64,000 nucleotides of DNA. Source: Atriophallophorus winterbourni. Taxonomy: Eukaryota; Platyhelminthes; Trematoda; Plagiorchiida; Microphallidae. A program made the translations under genes and the position numbers. Where the stretch lies: positions 1 to 64,000 of the forward strand of contig JACCGJ010019175.1 of NCBI GenBank assembly GCA_013407085.1, read 5' to 3'. Under the pieces are notes generated by a model that saw only the letters and a program-made list of their open reading frames with translations, was not told where the DNA came from and searched no databases. This document shows positions 41,201 through 49,309 of the stretch, piece by piece. Within the stretch, counting starts at the first letter, position 1; each line of letters opens with the position of its first letter.

Positions 41201-42575
41201 TCAGAGACTGCACGTGGGCTAAGATACTGTCAGGTTGCCCAGGTCTAGACAGAAATAGAAAAATAGAAATGGTAGTTGATCGTAGTTGATCCATTTCATA
41301 AACAAATAACATGGTGTAAACTCATATCCTATTTCCTATAATACCGATTACTGCTACGTCCCAACCGACGCCCGCACTGTGCATCCTGAGTCCGTCTGAT
41401 CTTCGTTGATCACGGGATGATGTTTATTACGAATGAAACCATTTCTGTGAAGCTTGTTTCTGAAATGTAGTCTTGACAATTTTCTCAACAATCCACTGTT
41501 TTGCAGGATACTGTTTCATTGCCACTGTTTAATACATTCCTGAAACCGTTAAATTTCGTTGCATTTGTACCATTCCTGTCAGTCAGATGAGGTTGTAACG
41601 ATTCAATAATAAATGTTTTATGTGGGGGCTTTCATTGGTTTTGCTTTTCTGACAACTTGTTCGTTTCGTGCAATTGGCATACACGCGGGTAATGTTATGT
41701 CAAGCTCCAAGTACTTGTTACCAATGGATTGCTGTTCATGATGATGTAACGTTGAATGACTTCTTCTACCATCTTGCATTACTAGCGGACAATTAGCTGA
41801 ATCCTGAACTCTTTTTGGTTGGCCCAACTTGTTTCTTGTGCGTTTTGATTCTTATTCTGTCCCTCTCCACCCAGCTGTCTTGTTTTTTCCAATTGCCAAC
41901 TTTACACTAATTTCCTTGGCGGTGCATATGACCTGATTCATCTCTCTACCAGTGACCGTAAGCAAGTTTACGCAAATGAATTTTACACTACCGCGTTTAT
42001 TTTATCCGGTCAGTAAGCGGCATTACGTTTGTACCTTGAGATCAAGCGTCTTGTGAGTTATAAACTTATTGTTCTTTTGTTGTACTATTTATGCTTTGTT
42101 TGTCTTCCACCATTTGGTTACCACACCGAGTAATTTATGTAAGGTTGTTTTTTATTATTGTTATAAGGTCATCGCTCTTTGGTGAATGTTGTGTGTCAGT
42201 CGAACTGTCGTTTTGCCGGCAGCAAATTGTCACATGGTCGTTGTACTTTCATTGATTTACGGACTTTCTCACAATCGATTGATTATTGATTTTTACTTGC
42301 CGGGCTACTGTTCCATTCCAGGCTACTTCGCTTGGAGAAATTCTACCGCGGGTAGCTGGTTCATCCAAGAACTGTGTCGAACGCTGGAACAAGATCGTGA
42401 TGGAAAGCAACCCCATGATATTGTCACGTTGCTGACTACCGTGGCTCGTTGCGTGGCATATCAGTACCGGTCTAACACTGGGATGATCGGATCGCACAAC
42501 ATGGTTCAAATGACCAGCTTAACGTCCACGTTGACCCGGCTAGTCTACTTGACTGGTCAGCCAAAAAAGTACTGA
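31986..42575 (+). CDS. Effector-type caspase gene (four recognised exons, 5' end missing)
   Basis: A cysteine protease of apoptosis that cuts after Asp. Exons: 31986-32278, 35684-35859, 38588-38714 and 42322-42575. All introns are GT-AG and the phases join exactly (GAA-G|TT, CAG|GCT, CCT-G|GC). The recognised part is about 283 residues, close to the p20 plus p10 core of caspase-3/7. Visible: GYCLIINQRDF and the Arg of GRRDGTDIDAD (P1-Asp pocket), catalytic His in MLSHGESG, catalytic Cys in QACRG (split by intron 2), and p10 pocket WRNS...GSWFIQ. A likely inter-subunit cleavage site is STD|A in exon 3. No long prodomain is seen; its exon was not found. The introns hold only short repeats. ATTAAA at 42780 could serve polyadenylation. 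Confidence 0.9.
32279..32977. other. Caspase intron 1, 5' part, nothing recognised
   Basis: No repeat or gene motif identified before repeat B. Confidence 0.4.
32978..33515 (-). repeat. Interspersed repeat B, long copy, with (TAAG)n run
   Basis: About 540 bp. The minus strand is open for 172 codons, from CDYLLLEDESAS through RRPQHHSVFVRV, PEAFPARKRRF and LPEANWF to PPPGCDNL. The part copy at 25289-25655 keeps the same frame over its length, and the copy at 34870-35340 keeps part of it on the plus strand. Five TAAG units (33497-33515) lie at one end. Confidence 0.65.
33516..34380. other. Caspase intron 1, middle, nothing recognised
   Basis: AT-rich; no gene or repeat identity seen apart from the left half of a hammerhead-like motif at its end. 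Confidence 0.35.
34390..34589 (-). repeat. SINE-like repeat S, inserted in a hammerhead-like motif
   Basis: Near full-length minus-strand copy. Left flank TTGGTCTGACGAAG and right flank GAAGCGAAACGTT are the two halves of the motif found whole at 40840-40883. A weak target duplication (TGACGAAG / TCACGAGC) fits insertion there. Confidence 0.7.
34740..35345 (+). repeat. Interspersed repeat B, inverted copy, with (CAA)n tail
   Basis: From about 34990 to 35290 it is the inverse of the repeat at 32978-33250: the plus strand reads RVFLPL, LPEACWF and VEAVPP in the same order. Upstream (34740-34990) is sequence absent from the other two copies. It ends in about five CAA units near 35328-35340. Confidence 0.6.
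35684..35859 (+). CDS. Caspase exon B: catalytic His
   Basis: Acceptor TTTTTTTTTCCAG ends at 35683; donor CAG|GTACAA at 35859. Encodes VAALDHRSCDSFVCVMLSHG and on to FRGDTCCSLIGKPKIFFIQ. His in SHG is the catalytic histidine by family alignment. Confidence 0.92.
35860..36282. other. Caspase intron 2, start, nothing recognised
   Basis: No motif identified. Confidence 0.35.
36283..37019. mobile_element. Foldback-like element: 166-169 bp inverted arms with 15-bp subrepeats
   Basis: Arms 36283-36451 and 36854-37019 are inverted copies, about 85-90% alike by eye, around a 402-bp spacer. The outer 60 bp of each arm is four tandem variants of a 15-mer near TCACTTAATCCCCAG. No ORF is present in the spacer. 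Long inverted arms with subterminal tandem repeats resemble foldback or non-autonomous DNA transposons; the class is not proven and no target duplication was found. Confidence 0.6.
37020..37519. other. Unassigned sequence in caspase intron 2
   Basis: A minus-strand frame of 82 codons (37365-37117) with a basic Arg-rich end has no recognised family. Nothing else seen. Confidence 0.3.
37520..37820 (+). repeat. Interspersed repeat C copy
   Basis: Matches 22540-22797 in its ends (GTAGCGCCAGGCTTAG, CACCTAATAGTTGG, CTACAAAAACAA, TGCTTGTTACTTGGTCTGG) with a diverged middle and a GATGATAATG tail. Confidence 0.55.
37821..38587. other. Caspase intron 2, end, nothing recognised
   Basis: No gene or repeat identity seen before the acceptor at 38587. 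Confidence 0.35.
38588..38714 (+). CDS. Caspase exon C: catalytic Cys and inter-subunit linker
   Basis: Acceptor ACCTCAG ends at 38587; donor CCTG|GTATGT at 38714. Begins ACRG, completing QACRG with the Gln that ends exon B. The linker has STDAAEK, a plausible activation site, then LPVEADILVANSTVPG, which is close to the caspase-3 family consensus at the start of p10. Confidence 0.92.
39001..39034 (-). ncRNA. Hammerhead-ribozyme-like motif, second type
   Basis: Minus strand: CTGACGA, one extra base, stem GTCATC / GATGAC around a 6-base loop, then GAAACGTC. The core words match the hammerhead consensus (CUGANGA, GAAA, UH). The extra base before the stem and a weak stem I argue for a relic or a variant. 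The stem differs wholly from that at 40853-40870, so the pairing covaries. Confidence 0.45.
39035..39599. other. Caspase intron 3, flank of the hammerhead-like repeat
   Basis: No gene seen. Confidence 0.35.
39600..39745 (+). repeat. Interspersed repeat C, part copy
   Basis: Shares the 3' half of repeat C (ATGCAGTGAATCTACAAA, GCTTATCTACTTTTCCTAC, TTTTGTCTGG) and ends in ATGATGATGATTATG. Confidence 0.55.
39746..40452. other. Unassigned sequence in caspase intron 3
   Basis: Nothing recognised. Confidence 0.35.
40453..40665 (+). repeat. SINE-like repeat S, diverged
   Basis: Aligns over most of its length: CAGCACCGTGCTATATAGAT, ACTGAGCTGCACACGGAGAC, GGGAAACCTGATG and TGTGCGGAACTTTACCTGG. Older than the copies with clear target duplications. 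Confidence 0.55.
40840..40883 (+). ncRNA. Hammerhead-ribozyme-like motif with all three stem positions
   Basis: TTGGT (40840-40844), CTGACGA, one A, stem GCTTCTG / CAGAAGC with loop TGTT, GAAA (40871-40874), CGTT, ACCAA (40879-40883). TTGGT pairs with ACCAA as stem I, flanking the core as in a type I hammerhead; CGTT leaves only a minimal stem III, which in known retroelement hammerheads can work as a dimer. The extra A before stem II departs from consensus. Activity is not shown. Confidence 0.5.
41150..41272 (-). repeat. SINE-like repeat S, 5'-truncated, tail (ATCAC)n
   Basis: Contains the reverse of CTAGACCTGGGCAACCTGAC and of the TGCGGCACTTTGCCTGG block; on the plus strand the tail reads GTGATGTGATGTGA. 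Confidence 0.7.
41273..42321. other. Caspase intron 3, 3' part, nothing recognised
   Basis: No gene or repeat identity seen before the acceptor of exon D. Confidence 0.35.
42322..42575 (+). CDS. Caspase exon D: p10 and stop
   Basis: Acceptor TTCCATTCCAG ends at 42321. Encodes YFAWRNSTAGSWFIQELC, then DIVTLLTTVARCVAYQY and a C-terminus ending in LVYLTGQPKKY and a TGA stop at 42573-42575. The Trp/Arg/Asn/Ser of the pocket are intact. Confidence 0.92.
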
Positions 42576-43029
42576 ATGTGCCGTGCGATTGGGCGCTAAT
42601 TTCCAACCTGCGTCTGAGTAGGATATTATTTTTTCCCGGATGCCTTGTGGCGTACCGAAGCAAACATTCCTTTTAGTTTTTTTCCATGGTTACATGCAAC
42701 ATGTTGTCAATCGCCTATCGAATTATATTATGTGATTTTTCTACTTGAACCGTTGAGTATTGGAATTTGTTTTTTTTTAATTAAAATGTGTAGATTGCTT
42801 CACGGCATGTATATTCTTCAAAAATTGCTTCTTGTTTGTCATATGTGTATCGCAAGATGCAAGTGGTAGCTGATTGCATTTTGAACATTTTGGTGGATAA
42901 CGGAACGAATATAGAAACTGGTCCACAGAGTATGTTCACCATACTACTGCCTTGCGGCGTACGCTGGCTGGATCACATGCGTGGAATAACATATTCCGAA
43001 AGATCTGCTCTGTGGAAAGTTAAAAACAT
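42576..43029. other. Probable caspase 3' UTR and flank
   Basis: ATTAAA at 42780-42785 is a possible polyadenylation signal about 205 bp after the stop. Nothing else seen. Confidence 0.35.
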
Positions 43030-43400
43030 TTCATTCATTCAGTCCTCTCCGTGCCGGGTGGCACATGAGGCGAAGACAACTTCACGCCAGTGGTTCCGGT
43101 CTGTCGCTGCTTCCGTTGCCGTCTGCACCGTGAATCCTTGTGCATGTAGTTCGCGTTCCAAAGTTCTGCGCCAAGTTTCCTTGGGCCGTCCCCTTTTCGT
43201 TTACCTTGCGGATGCAGTGCATGGCTACCTTCGTATGCGAACTGGGATCCATCCTGCAGACATGACCGAACCACGGATCTGTTGTCATCGTTTCCGTAGC
43301 AATGTAGGTTTTACGGGATAGGGTTGCTAGCCCTATGCCCAACCCTCCTCCTTTCTCAGACGGGCTTGGGACCGTCCTTGGCGGAGTTAAGTTAAAAACA
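43030..43400 (-). pseudogene. RTE 3' end fragment (C-terminal region and tail)
   Basis: On the minus strand the frames read WFGHVCRMDPSS, then, shifted, KRKGDGPRKLGAEL and a block equal to the RPKETWRRTLERELHAQGFTVQT seen at 47870, in broken form, and end at GGCACGGAGAGGACTGA followed by TGAA units. This is the C-terminal region and tail of an RTE family also present at 47809-48035. Only about 370 bp is left. Confidence 0.6.
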
Positions 43401-45468
43401 GGATGTCAATATTTATGCAGGTCTCACTTGTGGCACAGACAAGTTTGTAATGAATATGAAAGCTGTTATCATTGACCCTACTAGTTGAGATGAACTTTCT
43501 GTTGACCGCTTACCTTCGAGGCAGCAGCGTCTTCATGCTGGGAATGCAGATGCTGCTTTCTTATGGTGAAGGTAGCTCATATAGACAGTGTCTCAATGCC
43601 GCCTTTCGACCGAGTATTGCCTATCACTGTGAGTGCGAGTGATCGTTTCTTCCGATTAGAACTTTTTATTCATTTTAAACTCTATTGAGCGCGAGATGCT
43701 TATTTGCTTGCGATTTACATCCGTGGTCTACATTGGCCGAAATAGCCACCAACATCATTGATTAATTTGGAATAAAAGAGAAATTGTCGAAGATCCGCTG
43801 ATGAGTGAAATCCATCAGGGAATTCGTTCTGGAGCTACTTGCTAAAACCTTCCTTGAACATTCCACCTGCTATTCGATTGTTGGACGAATGCATTCAAAA
43901 TGTCGAATCGAAATTCACGAAGGCTGATGAACACTCCTAATTAACTGAGCACTATTGAGTACTTTTGATTGTATTTGACAATCAATGAAACGTCACAAGT
44001 TAAGTGAAGCGTAAAATCCCCAGGTATATCAGAACACAACGAGGATTTGTATATAAAAGCGGTACTGTATTGTGGCAATCAAATATAGTAAAAACATACC
44101 TCAATTGTTGGGGTTTACCGGGTTAAAATCCGGGTCAATGTCAAAACAATATCGAGTGCGTACCAAGTTACGTACACGAGTCCAAAATCAAATCAAGTTC
44201 AAATGCTCGAACGTCCCAGATTACGACAAATTGTGCGCAGTAAATCAAGCCTAAAATAAGCAAAATGGTCCATAAAGAAATAGGATAATGAGAGGTCAGA
44301 AAAACAGTGTGGAAGGCGATATTGACGGAACAGAGTGAAACAACACCGCCTCCCAAAGCCTGCATAGCTTTCGTTCCACGCTGACTTTCTGTTCTTTACA
44401 TCCTTTATCATATCTGCACACTTGTCAATCAAAGGTTTTCTGTTATTAATGAGATTTTGCTCCGAGTTTTCTAGCCTATTACAAGCTAGGTTTCTCGGTG
44501 ATACAGCACAACAAGTTCGTATCCTTATGTAACTATGATGCCTGGAAAGTGGCTTACATCGTTGGGTGTAAGTATGAATATATAAATAAAAAATTAATTG
44601 CCCGAACATTTGCTACGGGATCCATAATATCCTACTTCCCTATTTGTATACCAGATTCAATGGCGGCTGCTTTTGAACTTATCACTCTCACACCTAATTC
44701 TTTATCCGATGGTGTCCAACCTTATACTTGTATGACGATGAGGTAAATGCGCTTCTTTGTTTTGCAGCATTCTGTAGTAATTTGGGTTGAAGTGCAGTCT
44801 CCGCAACAGAAAGCATCGATAATTCATCCTAACAGACTGAAGTCGGCATCAGTCAGTTCCGACTTCAATGTTGTGTGCAATAATTATCATTGTGCACGTA
44901 GAAGCCTTAGCTAGGTCAGTGATGTAAGAGAATGCAGTCTAAAAATCGCATCTATTTGTTTTGGAACGGTGTAATCAACACAAAATCTTGGATGAACTCG
45001 GTAAACTTATCCAATAAAACTTTTATGTTTCTCGCATTTACAACACGTTGACGGAAGAATGTTGTGGTTCACCCTAACAGTCGGTTTCAAATATCAAGCT
45101 AGCGTGAATAGAACGTCATTGGTATTGCGTTGTCTAGTACTATAAAATGTGTGAGTTCGAAAGCCGTATTGATAACATACAAGGCGGTTTAGTAAGTTAG
45201 AATTACTTAGGAATGATAAATATCGTAAAATTGACTACGACATTGTGTAAGTTATAGAACCATAGCTTCGATTATTTAAAAAGCACCTGTTACATCTTGC
45301 TTAAGTGTTGTTAAGTCTGCCGACAGCTGATTGGATAGTTTGAAATAAACGATCGATAGTCCGACATTTGGGCGTTTGGCAGTTGTGAGTTTCAGAATAC
45401 AATTTACTCTGGATTTTTCCTCGCGTGCTATTACTAACTCAACGGACTACGGGTCCAGAAATTACTGT
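43401..45468. other. Unassigned sequence, about 2 kb
   Basis: No LINE, LTR or gene motif recognised on either strand. Small hairpins occur (for example CTGATG/CATCAG near 43798) without further support. Confidence 0.35.
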
Positions 45469-45678
45469 TGTAGTGGACTAAAGAAAAATATAGTCTAGCA
45501 CTACACACAATACGGCAAAAATGGAAAGAACTCGCTAAAAGACCAAAGGAGCGAGTGTCCAAATATAGATCCAGAGAAGTCCAACGATTGCGAAATAATC
45601 CACACAGGAAAATCCAAGAGATGATGGAATCCAAGGTGCAGAAAGCGCTAAAATGTTGGAGGATCCGTTAATCACAAT
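45469..45678 (-). repeat. LTR fragment related to 1-982
   Basis: The reverse complement of the terminal part of the LTR at 576-982; TGTAGTGG at 45469 is its terminus. Similarity stops near 45685, next to RTE sequence. Confidence 0.7.
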
Positions 45679-45714
45679 TCCGACGTGTCTCCAATGCAGT
45701 TGAATCCATTTTAC

Positions 45715-46667
45715 GACAAGAACAAGCCAGGTTCAGGAAAGGAAAATCTTTGTCCTCCGTCCAATCCTTGAGCAGACACACGAATGGAATGCAGAGCTGT
45801 GTGGCCTACATTGACTTCCAGAAGGCCTTCGATAGCGTTCACCGACCAGTGTTATGGAAAATCCTCCGTCATTATGGTATACCATCAAAGATAGTAAATC
45901 TCATAAAAGCCTTTTATGAGAAGTTTGAATGCCAAGTCGCTCACAATGGAATGCTCACTGAGAAGTTTGAGGTGAGGGAGTGAGGTAAGGATGTATCCTC
46001 TCACCGATACTCTTCTCCCTAACAATAGACTGAATTGAGACAGGTGACCAATGGCAGGGCAGCAGGCATTCCATGGACCCCAGCGGGACCGCTAGCAGAC
46101 CTGGACTATGCGGATGATGTTGCCCTCTTGGCATGCAAGATCAGCGACATCCAGAACAAGATTGATCGACTATCGGCAATTGGCAAAACGGTATGTTTAG
46201 AAATTAACGCTGGAAAATCGGAGGTTATGCGGAAGAATGTTCCGGAGCAACCACCAGTGTTCGTGGACAGTCAATCGCTCAGTGAGGTTACAGATACAGT
46301 CTACCTTGGGAGCAAACTGACTGTAAATGGTGACTGTGAAGATGAGGTCAGGAGAAGGATAGGGAAGGCGGACCAAGCATTCTGCATGCTGAATTCCATT
46401 TGTAAATCCTCCACTCTCAGTATTAACACGTAGATCAGACTCTTTAAGAGTGTGTTGCTGTATGCATCGGAATGCTGGAAGACGACCGCTGCCATTGAGT
46501 GCAGAATGAACGTGTTTCAAACTAAGTGCTTGAGAAGGATTCTACGGATTTTTTGGCCACACAATATTTCAAATGAAGTGCTCCTGAGAAAAACTGGTCT
46601 GGAGGTGGTATCTACCGTAGTCAAAAGACGACGGTGGAGATGGTTCGGTCATGTCTGCAGGATGGTT
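45715..46667 (+). pseudogene. RTE reverse transcriptase, broken
   Basis: Blocks in order: QARFRKGKSLSSVQSL, AYIDFQKAFDSVHRPVLWKIL, YGIPSKIVNLIKAFYE; then a shift near 45985; then DLDYADDVALLACK (catalytic ADD kept), LEINAGKSEVM, VYLGSKLTVNGDCEDEVRRR; a stop; then LFKSVLLYASECWKT, KCLRRILRI and RRRWRWFGHVCRM. This is RTE-type order. A stop near 46433 and at least two shifts rule out function. The reading resumes past the CR1 insertion at 47809. Confidence 0.72.
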
Positions 46668-47808
46668 CAATGGTTTATTGTGGTGTAAAAGCATAGCTTA
46701 AAAATAACCACAGGTTGGTATGTACAGTGTGGTGGAAATAAAATTGTGAGTGTCATCTGTTCGGGGACGGGGAGGCCTTATAGCGGGCCACACTCGCTTT
46801 GGAATTGCGCCTTCCTTATATTGCGAGGCGGTAGCAGGAGAATACGGAGGCATCGGGGTGGCGTTAAACCTGGAAACAAGTAAAACTGACAGGTGGTTAG
46901 GAAGTGAATGAACGGAGTAGTAAGGCAAGGAGGACAACGTACCTGAAAAAATGAAGCTAGTACGCGATGCGGTTTAGTGGATCAGTGCTGATCCGAGAAC
47001 AACAGCAATCGAATAGACAAGGCCTCAAGGTATGTTGTTGTGGAGATCATTTAAATGAGCGTCCAGACTCCGTTTAAAAACCTCTACGGACGTTGCGGAT
47101 ACGACTTCCTGGGGTAGACTATTCCAGTGAGTACATATCCGGAGGGAAAAGAAATGCCTGCGACAGTTGAGGCGTGAGTGTTGATATGAGAGTTTGAGTG
47201 AATGGCCACGAAGATTTGAAGTTTCACGATTAAGGACGAGAATGTGTTTACAAGGGTGATCAGTGGATGAGAGGATTTGGTAGGTGAGAGTGAGGTCACC
47301 ACGGAGCCTTCTGTATTTCACTGAAAAGAGATTGAGGGAGCGAAGACGTTCAGGATAAGCATACGAGGCCAGACCTCTGACAAGTTTTGTGGCGCGTCGC
47401 TGGGGAGCCTCAAGAAGTCTTTGGTCCTTCAGTAACCACGGGCACCAAACTTGAACGGCGTATTCGAGATGTGGACGGATGAATGTTTTGAGCAAAAGCG
47501 ATAAACATTGAGGTTCAAATCTGCGAAAAACACTTTTGAGAAGACCAAGCATGGCGTTTGCTTTATTGGCTGCTCTCAGGCACGTCGCCGAGACTGACAT
47601 GTTGGACTGCACGATAATGCCTAAGTCCCTTTCTGAGGAAGTCGTCTCAATTGGGTGTAATCCCAGGTAATAGCTTGGGCTAGAGTTTGTACGCGTTGAA
47701 CGGACGCGGCATTTCTCTGTATTGAACGATAAGCAATTTTCGAGTGACCACACATAAAGCGAATTGAGGTCGTCCTGTAGTTGATCGATGTCGTGTTGAC
47801 ATGTGATG
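46668..47808 (-). mobile_element. CR1-like family C, 5'-truncated copy inserted in RTE
   Basis: About 1.14 kb: RT end and C-terminal region (47800-47025), 3' UTR and a CCATTGAA terminus. Its 3' UTR end is related to that of the copy at 53385-54755 ('ctaaaaagcat-agctt', 'accaca'). RTE reading stops at its left edge and resumes at its right edge. Confidence 0.72.
47025..47808 (-). pseudogene. CR1-like family C RT end and C-terminal region
   Basis: An unbroken frame of about 260 codons: DQLQDDLNSLYVWSLENCLSF (after the FADD block, which is missing), ERDLGIIVQSNM, FIRPHLEYAVQVWCPWLLKD, RRATKLVRGL, YRRLRGDLTLTYQIL, RGHSLKLSYQHSRL and HWNSLPQEVV. Because the N-terminal catalytic part is absent, it is a dead-on-arrival fragment despite having no stops. 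The first 38 or so residues of the longer open frame (47921-47809) are antisense RTE sequence and not part of it. Confidence 0.75.
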
Positions 47809-48022
47809 ACTCTCCAGTTCACATACGAAGGTAACCATTCACTGGCGTCCGCATGGTAAACGAACAAGGGGACGGCCCAAGGAAACTTGGCGCAGAACGT
47901 TGGAACGCGAACTACATGCACAAGGATTCACGGTGCAGACGGCAACAGAAGCAGCGGCAGACCGGAACCACTGGCGTGAAGTTGTCTTCGCTTCATGTGC
48001 CACGCGGCACGGAGAGGACTGA
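47809..48022 (+). pseudogene. RTE C-terminal end, resumed after the CR1 insertion
   Basis: The plus strand reads TIHWRPHGKRTRGRPKETWR, then RTLERELHAQGF and ATEAAADRNHWREVV, ending in RHGED and a TGA. This continues the 'FGHVCRM' end at 46667. A conserved C-terminal block of trematode RTE elements. Confidence 0.72.
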
Positions 48023-48035
48023 GTGAGTGAGTGAC

Positions 48036-48559
48036 AAGCGTTAATACGAAAAAAAGGAATAACCATATAAGGCCAAAAGTTGTATGTACAAAATACTAAG
48101 TTACAAAGTGAAAGTAATTCCCTACATTGCTACTATTGGGATTAATATGTACCAATGAATCCAATTGCTATTTAAAACGAGTTCTGGACTAATGCTGCGG
48201 AAAAACATTCTAGGCAATCTTGGCTTCGTTAGAAGATCTCGTTTGAACATCAAATGCGCTTATTTATTGTGTTAAACTGAACGATCTCGCTTACCAGATA
48301 TAATTTGACTGTGTTATTCGGTTAATTTCTCGGCTAGGAAGGCCGAAGTCACTTTTTCTGGATCTGCTGAATGAAGAAAAATCTATGATGCGTGAGCTTA
48401 TTTTAGATCCCTATAGAGTATTCACCAGAACGCCAAAATGAGACGCTCTCGGTTTAAAAATTGCATATACTACCCGAGTAGGACCTCAATGAATTTATTG
48501 TACGTATAAATTTTGCAACGCAAGAATGCAGGTATACCAAATTTAGACTTGGAATCCTC
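48036..48559. other. Unassigned sequence
   Basis: Nothing recognised before the Gag remnant. Confidence 0.35.
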
Positions 48560-49185
48560 GAATAAGTGATGCACATTCAATGTGTCATCTCAGGAGTGGC
48601 CGACGATCAAACGAGAGAAAAACGAGTCCGAGTTAACTTAGGAAAAGTCTTGCGCGTTTGTCCGACAAAGAGCACATCTGAAGCGAAAATTGTGCTCGTT
48701 CAGTTCTCAACAGAAATGCATAAAATTTTACAAACTCTAAATGTCCAACAGTAAGATGCGACGTTCCGTCCGGAGGCTATCGTTGCGGTGGAAAACATAA
48801 ACGCGCCAACGAATGTCGCCACAAGAAGACCAATTGCAATAAATGCGTTTAAATGGACTATTTGGCGCGCATCTGTCTATCACAGACAAACGTACTCGTG
48901 TTAGGTTCCGATTCCGGTACGTACAAAAATGAGTTTACCTCGCAACTGAACCACATTATATCGAGTACTTCAAATTTAACTGAATTAGCCCTATATATGC
49001 TATCTGTCAAAATAAACGGTGTTCCAACTACACTGGAAGTTGCTACATGATCGCCTATATCCTTTGTTGAACTAAAATTGATGTACCCTCACTAATTGAT
49101 TTCAACAAGGACAAGATTCAAGAATTTATGGTATAAAATAGCTCGCATCTGTACAACACCACAGGATATTCGTATAAGGACAATA
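48560..49185 (+). pseudogene. Ty3/Gypsy Gag end and protease start, broken
   Basis: Gag zinc knuckles: CGGKHKRANECRHKK and CNKC with GYLARIC. Then MLSVKINGVPTTLEVAT-stop-SPISFVELKL, which is the protease active-site region; the expected LEVDTGSP has Asp changed to Ala and Gly to a stop, so it is dead. The frame then reaches TPQDIRIRTIN. The continuation of protease lies at 51893, past an inserted CR1-like element. Confidence 0.7.
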
Positions 49186-49309
49186 AATATATATATATAC
49201 AAAATAAATTGAGTCATCAGGAAGATCGACAGTTTTGTAGTTACAAACATCTCATGTATTGTCGCTGTATGATGAAAAAAAATTATTCGTTTGGAAAAAG
49301 ATCATGTTA

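Larger units (their letters stand above)
45715..48035 (+). mobile_element. RTE-clade non-LTR retrotransposon, 5'-truncated, split by a CR1 insertion
   Basis: RT and C-terminal region run 45715-46667 and resume at 47809-48022; the CR1-like 3' end at 46668-47808 lies between. The element ends in TGAGTGAGTGAGTGA (about 48022-48035), a short-repeat tail. The 5' end with the endonuclease is missing. Confidence 0.72.

Noticed and set aside
42836..43321. Plus-strand frame of 161 codons after the caspase
   Set aside because: From about 43030 it is the antisense of an RTE C-terminal region, and the rest has no support.
43798..43818. CTGATGAG word with a CATCAG hairpin, like the start of a hammerhead
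   Set aside because: No GAAA follows the stem and no flanking stem I is seen; it is only a short hairpin.
44072..44609. Overlapping short frames on both strands near 44.1-44.6 kb as a gene
   Set aside because: No domain, no splice support and no repeat identity; consistent with chance frames.
47809..47921. N-terminal 38 codons of the long minus-strand frame 47921-47025
   Set aside because: They are antisense RTE sequence joined by chance to the CR1 frame.
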